Origin: Plakobranchus ocellatus
Lineage: Eukaryota > Mollusca > Gastropoda > Plakobranchidae
Direction of reading: 5' to 3'
Assembly: GCA_019648995.1 (NCBI GenBank)
Contig: BLXT01002310.1
Location: 516,562 to 548,285 of the forward strand
Length of the DNA: 31,724 nucleotides
The number at the start of each line of letters is the position of its first letter. Within the stretch, counting starts at the first letter, position 1. The notes beneath the pieces were generated by a model that had not been told where the DNA came from, searched no databases, and saw only the letters and a list, made by a program, of their open reading frames with translations. The position numbers and the translations under genes are program-made. Shown piece after piece: positions 21,964 through 31,724 of the stretch.

Positions 21964-22753
21964 GCCTGAACTAGGGCGTCTTGGCATTCCTATTTTTAAT
22001 TTATATTGTGCATGTGTTCCCTAAGCATTTCTTTACACATTTGTTTCTGCCAGTTTGAAAAAAAAAGAGAGAGAGAGGCGAACGAGAAGCTTTCAATGAT
22101 ATTAATTCTATGTCAATTGCAAAAATAATGCGTTTTAAAAAGCAGTGCAACTTCTTTTATCTGATGTATTTAAAAAAATTTTTCAATGACAAAGCGACAG
22201 AAATATTGTTTTTGTGTTCGTAAACTTAAAAAATCATGGTTGATTTTAGCATTTTTGAGCCGGCATTTGGCACTTCCTTCTAAAAACTTAACGTGAAAAA
22301 GAAAAACCAGTAGAATCTACAAGTTGGCTGACTGGGTTGGTCTACATTTTTCTATAATCTAGTGCTAATTTCAGTTAGACCTATAGGCCTAAAAATTGTC
22401 ATAAATATATCTTTGTTGTCAGCTTAAGCCAAGATTATTTTCTACAGAATCCAAAGTGCTAAAAGATTAATAGATCTAATCTGGCAATGGTTTAGATTCA
22501 CGTTTTATATTCATGCATTGGGTATCGGTCTTTTTTATATATCAGTTTTCGAATGTTGTCTGAGAGATTTAAGAACAAAAGAATTAAGTCGTTAATTGAG
22601 AAAGAATAGCTTTAATTACTTTAATGAAACATCGCGGATAATCGAATAATACGATGCACAATAGTCAATGGATATGATACAATTAAGGAAAAAAAGACCA
22701 ATACCAAATACATGAATATAAAACGTGAATGTAAACGTTTGCCGGCATTGATT

Positions 22754-22915
22754 CTAGATCTAGATCTAGATCTATCTAGAATCTAGATCAAAATTTTTCG
22801 ATCTAATTTAGATCTAAATCAAGTTCAGATTTTAAAATATAAAATGTAGGGACTAAATCTAGGTCCTAACAATAATACGCTAAATATATTATATAGATCT
22901 AGTTTGATTTTAAAC
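22754..22915. repeat. AGATCT/TCTAGA cluster, right
   Basis: Dense overlapping TCTAGATCT units at 22754-22789 with scattered copies to about 22900, matching the left cluster at 19050-19356. Confidence 0.8.
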
Positions 22916-23468
22916 TTTGATTAGAATCCTGGTGATGGCCCACTAGACTAAGACAATCGAGGCCCACTAAAATACTAAATATAGGCCCGACAATGATATC
23001 CAATATTCCAATATTAGGTATCAATTTCTATCAAGCCAGTTTTTTTGTCAGCTTTGCCATGTTCCCACTTTGGTCTTGATCCATGATCCTGTGTGGCATT
23101 GCTATCTTACTCATTTCTACTCCAGGTGTTGGTTCTCAACCCCTTTCCACTTAAGCTAATGTCCTGCCCTACCCCTACTCATTTGTTTTTAGTTCTATTC
23201 CTGGCGTTAGTCTGCTTATTGGCACCGTCTACTATTAATCATATATTTATAAGCAAGTCTGATCTTTGATTTTTGGACCAAAATGTAAATAAATGAACCA
23301 CTTGGGAGAGATCAACCCATAAAAACTAAATCAATCTGTTTGTATTACATTAATTCATAACTAATATCATATGAAATAAAAAAAAAAAATTTTTTTTATT
23401 TCATCAAGTGCACTTCGTCATTCCAAGATAATTATGTGTACTGACATATTTTTGCTCTTTATTAACAG

Positions 23469-23880
23469 AAAATGCGGCGTCCACCTCGTCCACCCAGACC
23501 ACCAGGTCCAGGTATCAGCCTAGCTGGCATTGGTCCAAGGGGCCCTCGCGGACCACCACCAATAATGCCCAGAGCACCTCCGCCTGGGTTAAGTCTGCAC
23601 CCTTTGCCTGGAATTCGACCTCTCCCTCCTGTAGCAGGTCCTGTCAGCAGTTGTACAAACTCTAATGATCCAGCCTCTATGGATTCAAGGCTGTTTGTCG
23701 GCAACCTCAACACATTAGCTTTAAGTAAAGAAGATCTGGAAGCAATCTTTTCACCCTATGGCTTCATCATGGGAATCTCTATGCACAAAGGTTATGCTTT
23801 CATCCAGTTCAGCCACCCTGATGAGGCTAGACAAGCAGGTGCGAGTGAGGATGGCAAAAATTATGCGGGACAGGCAATAG
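23469..23880 (+). CDS. hnRNP C/RALY-like first coding exon
   Basis: The exon begins AAAATG after a pyrimidine-containing acceptor; a strong AAAATG start context and the first Met agree. It encodes the Pro/Gly/Arg-rich N-terminus and nearly all of the RRM. The donor is GTGAGT at 23881. Reading on would give a stop within three codons, so splicing there is needed. Confidence 0.92.
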
Positions 23881-26800
23881 GTGAGTGACATGTTAAGAAT
23901 AAGATGTTTTGTTTTAATAATATAGGTGCATAGAATTTTGCCTCCATAAAATGGAATTGAAAGCTGGGAAACTCGTCAAGTGAAACTCTGACTGCAGTGA
24001 TTTCATCAAGCAGGATTTCATTACCCAGCAGCCCTATTTTTAGATTGACACTATTTGACCATCCTGTCTACGTCTCTACAGAATAATAGCCATCATCTCA
24101 ACTTTAAAGGAAAAATGAAAAAAATAATAGTTTTCTGAATTACATGTCAGGGATAATAAAATTTTAGTCATGTGGGTTTAGTCTTGTTTCAATACTTTGA
24201 ACAGAAAATCACCAAGGCTTTACCACCATTATCGTTTTGAACCAGTTTCTTTTTTTTTAAAGTAAATTGCAATCAAGATAGGTTTATTTAAATTATGGAC
24301 ATAATTGTGGAGCATACATGATAATGTAAATTAGTTTTTTTCATGTATCTCATCTAGAAAGAATTGGACAAGGATTTGTTTTCCATGTAAATGTGGTATA
24401 AGAATAGCGCCTCAGGTTGTAAATATAAGGAGGTTTTTTTTGTTTCTTTTTTAAATCTGTCCATGCTGCAGAACAACATGGAACATTTTGTATGAATATT
24501 TAATGACATTTATGAATGTACCTGCAAGAGGTTAAAAAATTGTTATTTGTGCAAAAAATTATGTTGTTCATTGCTCTTGAGTTACTTGTGTACAAACACA
24601 ATGATATAAATTCTTGAAATAAATCTGAAAGGATTCGGGAGCTTTTTTGCTTATTGTCAGAAGCAAGTTTTTTTTAATAGATTGCGCCAGTTTTTTTCTA
24701 AGTGAAAATTTTTTTGTTTAACCTCAGGTAAAGCTTTATTACAATTATGTCTTACTGATACATTATGAGCATACATTTTATTTACAAAAACAATACACTA
24801 TTTTCAGAATGTACTTTTGTCAACTTAATTTTATGATATCATTTGAAAACAAAAAGCCAATATTTTCAATTTCAAACTTTGCTTATTGCCATATATATAA
24901 TTATTTCACTTTAAAAATTTTGAAAATAGATTTTTTTTTTTTAATTAAAATGTTTAAACTTTGTACTTTAGCAACTCCTTGAAAAAAGCAAAATATTTAA
25001 GTATATAACTTTGTCACAATAATTTCCTGTGTCTTTTTTTTTTATCTCTTTCTGTGTCTGAATAATTTTCTTGAAGAGCTAGCTAGTTAGCTTGTTGAAA
25101 ACTATTTGATAAGCTTTTAACCTCTTTTTTTTTTTTTTGTAATTGTTGTGCTGATTGGTGATATACCCAGTCTGGGTACTTAGCAATTTATTGGTTTGAC
25201 TCATAGCTCCACATGGTAAAAAATCTGCCTTTAGACTGGAGAATGTACTTGGCATAACATTACTTTGCCTCAGTGCAACTGGGAATAGACGCAAAGAGGG
25301 TTTTTTTAATTTTATTTAGAATAGTGTGATAGTGAGGAAAAGAAGGAAATGAACATATTCATAAAAACATATTTCTCGACAGTGAAGGTCCTTTCAGATC
25401 AATGTTGGATGAAAAGGAGGGAAAAAAGATAAAACTGCTTCAAGAATTTTGGAGATCTAATGATTGGCATGAGATGTGAATGAAAATTTACTCACAGTTT
25501 GTTTTGCCAAATGAATATTTTATTTTCCTCTGAAAATTTGTACTTTACAGAAAGATAGAAATCCTTTGAGCTGCTTATAACTACCATCTGTTTTAAAAAA
25601 AATCTGTCTAGATTCTATTTTCTCTTGCATCAAACACCTGTGGCCTTCTTTTGATTCTCGTCTGCATGCCTTACGATCACAATGTTGGACTTTTTATTCA
25701 TTGGCAGTAGTTTAAATGAGATACAAAGTTTAAGATTCATAAAAAAATATTTTTAAAATCTGGTTATAACCTTACTTTACCATAAAGTGCATGTAGCACC
25801 CTAGGTTAAATTTAATGCATGTGATTTGCATCACCTCAAGTTGGTGTCTATGTCTCAAGATTGTTAGAGAAAACTTCAACAAACTTCCAGTGGAATATTT
25901 TGTCTTTCATTCAATCTGTTTACATTTATACTTCGAAGTTTAGAGTACTTCACTTTGTTAAGAAACAATTTTCAAGCGAATAGGCAGCCAAATGTTCTTT
26001 TGCTGTTCTGTTTTAACAAAAAAATTGTGAACTGCATCATATGAAAATCTATTAGTTTTTATGTTAAAAAAGCATCAATTCAAATCTTCTAAGGATTTTT
26101 TTATTAATATTAAGTCTTAAGATTCTCATTTTGCCTCTCCAATGTTATTTTTTTACGTTAATATGATGTCGGACTTTTTGAAAATTGTTATGCTGTTTTG
26201 TCAGTTGTGGAACTCTGTTGAATCTCTTAAAATGCAAATTTGCAAAAAGCTGTGTGATCTGTGTCATAAGCTTTAACTTAGTCTGTCAAAATTATGCAAT
26301 ATCTAAGGACTCCTACCATTATATGTCCATTAGGTCACTCCTAAAACTGCAATAACTTCTTATATGGGTTTTACTTCAGCTTGATATAGGCTGAAAGCAG
26401 CCTGAAAATAGGAGGCCGTGTCCATCATACATAATATGATTCCTAAGTGTACCGGATACAGTCCTGAGGAATTTTTTTTTTTAAAGTTTTTGACATTTAT
26501 GATACATTTTAAAAATCTGCTTTAACAGACATCAATAGGCTGTAAGATATTCTGACACATTTTTAGAACCTTTTCTCCAACAGTTTTATAAATATCTGTT
26601 GACTCAGATGTAAAATGATTTTCAAGTTTTTATTTTTTCATCTCTCTGTATCTTTCCCCCCTCTTCTGCTTTCTTTTCACACTATCTTCTTCTGTCTCTC
26701 TATTTTGTCCTCTTGCAATTAAAAAATAGAGAAACACAAGTTTTTCCAGTTTTAAAAATTTTTAGAGAATTTCCTCAGATACAATGATAACCCAGTCCAA

Positions 26801-29641
26801 ATTTTCTGCCATTTTAATGAAACTTAATTGATCAAAGAAGCAAAATGTTATCAAATGGAAAATAATCTGCTCAATCTTTTTATATCACTTTTTGAACATG
26901 TTTTTGTTGTTATTATTTTTGTTCTTTTGGTTGATGGAGTTATTTACACTTTATTTTTTTTTCAAATACATGTAGTTGTGTAGTATCACCTCAAAATGAG
27001 ATGTTTGGCAAGAGGAATAAGTAAAAACTCGGATACGACGCTACAATGTTTCATATTTCCCTCCCGAATTTCTCTTTATTATGTTTGGAGGAGTCTTGCA
27101 GTGTATTATATTATTTGATAACAATCGGAAGTACTCTTTGGGATGTTATAAAAGCATTTTACTTGACCCGATTTTTTCAAGAGTCACTGGCAATACTTAC
27201 TGAAATTTAACATTTATATTTTTAAATATTACACTTTGTAAGAAATGTTAGTAATGAAAATGTTGCTGTTTTGTATGTGTATTTTGGCAAATGTGATGAT
27301 GTGAGGTAGGGAAATTGAGAGTTGGCAAAGATCGTAATAGTGTAAAGATTGTCTTCTTAGAGGCTTTTACTCTTTTTTCCTGGTTTACTTCTCTTACTTG
27401 AAGTGGTGACTTTGTAGGTTTTAAGCATGGACTTTTTTGTTCTCCATTGTTGCAAATGATGCACATATTAAGATGCTTTGTATGCTTTCACTTCACCTTT
27501 TTCATCATCTCTATTACATTTTTAGAAATAAAGGTCAAAATTGGTGCTTCAGGCCTTACCATTTTGATCATTATTATTCATTTCCTGTTATGTCATGTTT
27601 AAAAGTAAGAGTCATAATTCATTATTATTCCCTTCCTCTGCTTCTATGGAAAGAGAACAATCTTTTTTTATTCCAGTATCTTTGGTATGAAGTTTTGTGT
27701 GTACACAATTTTTTAAAAATATGATATTCTTATATTTATTTATTTATTATTATGATTATTATTTTTTTAAAATAAAAGATTATTTTTACTTCTGGAGGAA
27801 AGACAAACTGGACCACGGAAATCTGCTGTCAGCATTGTGTCAATCATCCTTAATTTTTTTTTCTCAATGCAGGGAGAGGGGCGCAGCGGGAAGGTGGGAA
27901 TTACAAAATTTTCATCAAATGAATTATAAGCATAATAATGAATGATTAAAAGGCAGTGCTGCTTAAAACATTGGTGTATCTGCAAATGGAATCCATAGAT
28001 GAATGCAATCATATGTTTGGAAACTTTTTAATAAATTTCAAGGGAAGAGAAAAAATAATCCTCGGTATGGCATTGGCCCATAGATTTTTTTTTAATTCAG
28101 CAAAGTAATTGAAAAAAATTAGGAAACTTAAATCACCAATTTTTGTACCCATAAATTCATCATGTCAACACTGAAAGAGATGATGATATTTACAAAAAAA
28201 GAAAAGGATGAAGGAAAAAGGAATCAAAAGTGAAAGAGGATGTTCCTCTCTTTTTGAGTGATTTCATCTTATTTGGTGGAGCTGACTTGAGAAGTAGGTA
28301 AATACAATTGTTTAGAAGAAAAAAAAGGCCATCTGAATTGGTACACAGCCAAACTGAGAGAGAGAGAGAATGAGCTGTGAGACAAGTGAAAAAATCAATA
28401 CCTTTAGTCCATTTCTTCATCATTTTTACAATAAGATTCTCTAGGTTTGTTTTTGTTTGTTTTTTTTCTTAGGGTTACAATGATTTTGTGAAAAAAGTAA
28501 GTCAAATGAGCCTATATTTTAAAGTTTCGATCATTGAAAAAATTGCTTCCTCAAAAGTGGAAATTTTCTAATTTCTAAATTTTTTTTTTTTTTAAATGAT
28601 ATTGAGGGACAGCTGTAACCGTGTCAGATTCTTTAGAAATTCAACCTGTATAAAATTGTCATTTCAAAATAGATATAATATATCTATCTCTGATCTCCTC
28701 CTTTTTTTTTTTTTTTTCAGAAAAAAAAAATTGTATGTGTATGTGAAAAGTGTAGGATGATTCGATGTAGGCTTGTATTTTTATCCACAGTTAAGAGACT
28801 TTAAATAGTTTCTTGTGTGTTAAATATGAAGTCTTCATGTGTGATATAAGTTTTTCTGTTACTGGGGCCTTTTTTCCCACCTAATTTTGAAAACCCAAGA
28901 TCATCATTACCATACATTGCTCATGCAATCATATTTATGAAGTAAAAATGTAATCCTATAAAAATAATCTTTGCTATTGTATTTGATCAACATATTTAAA
29001 TTGATGCATTGGTTTAGGGAAAAAAAAGGAAATATCTGTGCCAATTTTTATTTTGCTATTTTCAATAGGGGAAAAATAGGTATATTTAGCAGACATGATT
29101 TTTTAAAAAAATTATTATAACTAATAATTAGTGAGGGATTAACAGGTCAAGTTTTTGAAAAGATCCCTATTTGTTTTTTTTTTAAATGATAGTCACTTAT
29201 TGCTTCTTTAGAATCACTTTATTTTGAATCCAATTTTCTGATTGTAGGCGTTTTAAGTACCTTCAAGCTGCAATTCAGAATCAGAATACTTGTTTATCTG
29301 GGCTCATCTTTAATGAGATGAAAATAATTTTTGTTCCATTTTCATTCTTGTAGAAGCAGAAATAACTTTTTTATATTGTAATAAATGTGCCCAGTATTCT
29401 AATTACTAATTAAGTTGAAGAATTGTACACAAATTTTTTCGTTTGCTTTTTTTTTTTGGAGGGGGAGGGAATTTTTGTAGCAAAAATGAAAGGAATTTTT
29501 TTTTCTTGAGTGTGTGGCAAATTTTTTTTTTTTTTTATTGCCCACGTTTTTTCCACCTCCTTTAGATATCAATATAGTGTCACAACCAAAAAACAGGAAC
29601 GCGCTGAAGCGCGCATCTGGTGGCAGGCCTGTTAATGATGC
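23469..29641 (+). CDS. hnRNP C/RALY-family RNA-binding protein, 5' part (two coding exons, partial)
   Basis: A nuclear RNA-binding protein of the hnRNP C/RALY/RALYL family, whose members bind uridine-rich pre-mRNA and take part in splicing and hnRNP particle assembly. The coding exons are 23472-23880 and 29566-29641. The ATG at 23472 lies three bases after an acceptor (TTATTAACAG). Residues 1-65 are rich in Pro, Gly and Arg (MRRPPRPPRPPGPG). The RRM runs from about residue 70, with RNP2 LFVGNL at 74-79 and RNP1 KGYAFIQF at 106-113. SMDSRLFVGNLNTL and the short RRM loops match hnRNP C and RALY (SMNSRVFIGNLNTL in human). The exons join through a split Asp codon to give QAIDINIVSQPKNR, the family's GQ-LDINLA-EPK segment. 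The gene continues past the window after a GTAAGT donor. Confidence 0.9.
23881..29565 (+). other. hnRNP gene intron, 5.7 kb
   Basis: AT-rich, with numerous T runs. Open frames are short and I recognise none of them as exons. I see no RNA gene or intact mobile element. Confidence 0.7.
29566..29641 (+). CDS. hnRNP C/RALY-like second coding exon
   Basis: A 76-base exon with acceptor CCTCCTTTAG and donor GTAAGT. It completes the Asp codon and encodes INIVSQPKNRNALKRASGG then RPVNDA. The end of the RRM and the basic linker after it are typical of the family. Confidence 0.88.
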
Positions 29642-29988
29642 GTAAGTAAATGCATTTTTTTCCTCACCCAAACAAATTGTGATGCTTTCAGCAAAAACAG
29701 AGCATGATGAAAGTTTCTATTTTTACCTTTTGCTATTTTCACAGTTTCTTATTTATGTATCTGAGCAAAATGCTGTCCAAACTTCCCAGATATTTTGTCC
29801 AGAATCTAAAAGATGTAGCATTTCAAAGTCAACGCACCGTGAAATCATTAAACTGAGATATTTGGGTTTAAGATTTTTGTTTTTACTGTGAATCATAAAA
29901 ATTAACTTTGTGCAATATTATCAATCAAAGGCATATAAAGATGTGCAATGTCCAACTGGAAAATTGTATAGAAGTAATGGAAAACAAT

Positions 29989-30048
29989 TTTAAGCCTTTA
30001 TGAAAATTCACCTTATCATCATTTAAGCCTTTATGAAAATTCACCTTA
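29989..30048. repeat. Exact 27-nt duplication
   Basis: TTTAAGCCTTTATGAAAATT and the next seven bases occur at 29989-30015 and again at 30022-30048 with no mismatch, offset 33. A recent tandem duplication. Confidence 0.95.
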
Positions 30049-30639
30049 GCTCTAGATCTCTACGGTAGCCAAATGAAGTACAGTACTTACCATGGAGCTT
30101 GAACTGACAAGGGAAGGGTTTTTGCAGATTTTGGGGGACTTGCTATTCACTATGCCACCAACGCCTCCCATTTAGATCTGTCTTTTACACTATGAATAAT
30201 GCAATGTTCACATTAGCATTTTTGTCTTTTGATCCAGGTTTTAAATAAAGATTGAGTCTGTCCTAGGAGGCTTATGAATCTCAGCTGAAGTATTCAGCTA
30301 TCATAATATTAACATCAATACATTGATGAATTATGAACGTTAATTTTCACCTTACAGAGTCCTCATCCACTGTCTTTAGTTGTTAACTTTGAGCTGTGTA
30401 GTTACCATTTATTTTTGTTGTCACATTTAGATAGAAAAAAAAATTTTTTTAGGCTGCTCATATTAAATTTTTGAAACGAGCAGGTCCAAAATAAAATGGA
30501 AAGTTTCTTACACGAAGTTCATATTACAAGAGATTATTAGACTTGCTGTAGTGTTCAAAGCATGAAGATATGTTTACTACAATAGGGCCTACATATGTGT
30601 CACAAACACCAGAGATAAAATGGTTGATAATACCTCTGA

Positions 30640-31300
30640 TGTAGGACGTTGAGTTCTTTAGATCTATAGATAGACCTAGCTGAAATAATGGAACTCTGGA
30701 GATTGTGTGAATACGTAAAAAACTGAGTTTATTTAACTCAACAGCAGGAAATTAAAATCAAACAATATTCACATAGGCCGTCGATAAGAAAACTAGATCT
30801 AGCTCTAAAAAAATCTGCGTAATCGCTATACAATGATCTTACTGCAATCTCTATAATCTCTGTGATATCTACGAACTTTCTGCCTACTCTGTGTTTTTTC
30901 TGTGTCTCCACGAACTCTATGCCTACTCTGAGTACTCTTTCTATGAACTCTCTGTGTGATCTCTGTGTGATACTGGTATATCTCTGTGTCTCAGTCTCAG
31001 TCTCAGCCTTTCACCAATCTTCTCCCGGTATTTATACCTTTTCAAAAGAAAACTCTACAAATTTCTGGAAATCTATCCCTAAATGCAAGCGTAGAATGTT
31101 CGAAAGAATAGATCTAGAATATTACATCATAATCCTAAAATAGCATAAAAGCAGTCTTCGAAAAGACATTAGGAAAAACCCCTGGGCTAAAAATAGAACA
31201 TGAGTCACGTTCATTTTCGTAATGAATTCTCTTTCGCTTTGCATAAATTAACTCCCCTTAACTGGTCCTTTCTAGAACTCTCGAGTTGGCGTGCGTTCAA
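30640..31300 (-). mobile_element. Possible solo LTR-like element (boundaries uncertain)
   Basis: On the minus strand a TATAAATA box (31036-31029) is followed by a GAGA/CACAGAG-rich stretch of about 300 bases and then AATAAA (30733-30728). That is the order of U3, R and polyadenylation signal in an LTR. A 21-nt imperfect repeat (CGAACT..TGCCTACTCTG) at 30872-30892 and 30911-30931 lies in the putative R region. I could not find TG..CA ends with a target duplication, or a second LTR, and no coding domains of a retroelement are visible. It could instead be an unrelated CT-rich repeat. Confidence 0.3.
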
Positions 31301-31698
31301 TAATAAACCCTAAGTCTAGTTTTTGTTACAATATGTGAACAACTTGTGTCTTCATGTAAAAATGTAGCAATACGCATAGTTTATTGGATGAAAAGCTTGA
31401 TTTCCTAGGCTGAAAGTTATATGCATTTAGTACATATATGTAGTTTAAACACAAGGCAGTCATGAGTGGTACTTTTCAGGAATATAATATATATTTAGAA
31501 AAAATTATTTTTAGCCAAAATTTTATCTCCCATACCCTTGGAAAACTTGTTCAAAAACATTTTTTAAGAAAAGTGAGGCTATCAGTGATGGTGTCATATC
31601 TCCAAAGGCCTAGGATGTAATTTTAACTTTTGGTTGCTATTGGAAATATTCCAGCAACTTGTACATGTACCATGTTTTCGCTGGCTGCATCGCAATTA

Positions 31699-31724
31699 TT
31701 TTTTTTTTTTTTTTTTTTTTTTTT
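31699..31724. repeat. Terminal poly-T run
   Basis: At least 26 T residues run to the end of the window. Confidence 0.95.

Larger units (their letters stand above)
21021..23468. other. Divergent intergenic region / 5' side of the hnRNP gene
   Basis: No gene recognised. It holds two microsatellites and the right AGATCT cluster. A 5'UTR exon and promoter of the hnRNP gene may lie here, because the coding exon at 23469 is preceded by an acceptor, but I cannot place them. Confidence 0.6.
29642..31724 (+). other. hnRNP gene downstream intron (window ends inside)
   Basis: No further exon of the hnRNP gene was recognised. It holds a 27-nt exact duplication, an LTR-like element and a terminal T run. 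Confidence 0.55.

Noticed and set aside
23462-23713. Gly-rich minus-strand ORF
   Set aside because: It is the antisense of the Pro/Arg-rich hnRNP exon; the plus-strand frame has an RRM and proper splice sites.
30862-31143. 93-codon plus-strand ORF rich in Ser, Thr, Cys and Leu
   Set aside because: It is a translation of a CT-rich repetitive stretch and has no recognisable domain.
1-31724. CRISPR arrays, operons, riboswitches and bacterial mobile systems
   Set aside because: The window is eukaryotic with spliced genes, and no regularly spaced repeat array is present.

Overview
This is an intron-rich, AT-rich animal nuclear window. Exons are short and bounded by GT/AG, homopolymers and microsatellites are common, and there is no operon structure. 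The proteins are metazoan. The base composition, the many AGATCT/TCTAGA clusters and the gene style suggest a mollusc, most likely a gastropod, but that is inference; nothing in the window fixes the species.

Layout. (1) 101-237, plus strand: the last coding exon of nuclear COX4, cytochrome c oxidase subunit 4; the rest of the gene lies upstream of the window. (2) 238-7117: a long convergent intergenic/3'UTR stretch with repeats and one unassigned candidate exon at 4089-4194. (3) 7118-18369, minus strand: VPS35, the retromer core subunit. I could assemble sixteen coding exons with consistent phases. They give 798 residues, or 799 with a separate initiator ATG exon that I cannot place with certainty. 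(4) About 18370-23468: the upstream side of VPS35 and the divergent space before the next gene. It holds AGATCT clusters, an AGT/AGC microsatellite inside an ORF, a near-perfect 62/63-nt inverted repeat, a block of higher GC content with a broken mariner-type transposase, and long TA and TTA microsatellites. (5) 23469-29641, plus strand: the first two recognisable coding exons of an hnRNP C/RALY-family RNA-binding protein; it continues beyond the window. (6) 29642-31724: intron or downstream sequence with a short exact duplication, a probable degraded LTR-like element and a terminal T run.

The three genes are functionally unrelated: respiratory complex IV, endosomal retromer, and nuclear RNA binding. 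They look like ordinary neighbours. COX4 and VPS35 are tail to tail, and VPS35 and the hnRNP gene are head to head. I see no evidence of a novel multi-gene system. The stretches most worth a second look are 19.4-21.0 kb, the candidate exon near 4.1 kb, and the question of where VPS35 starts.
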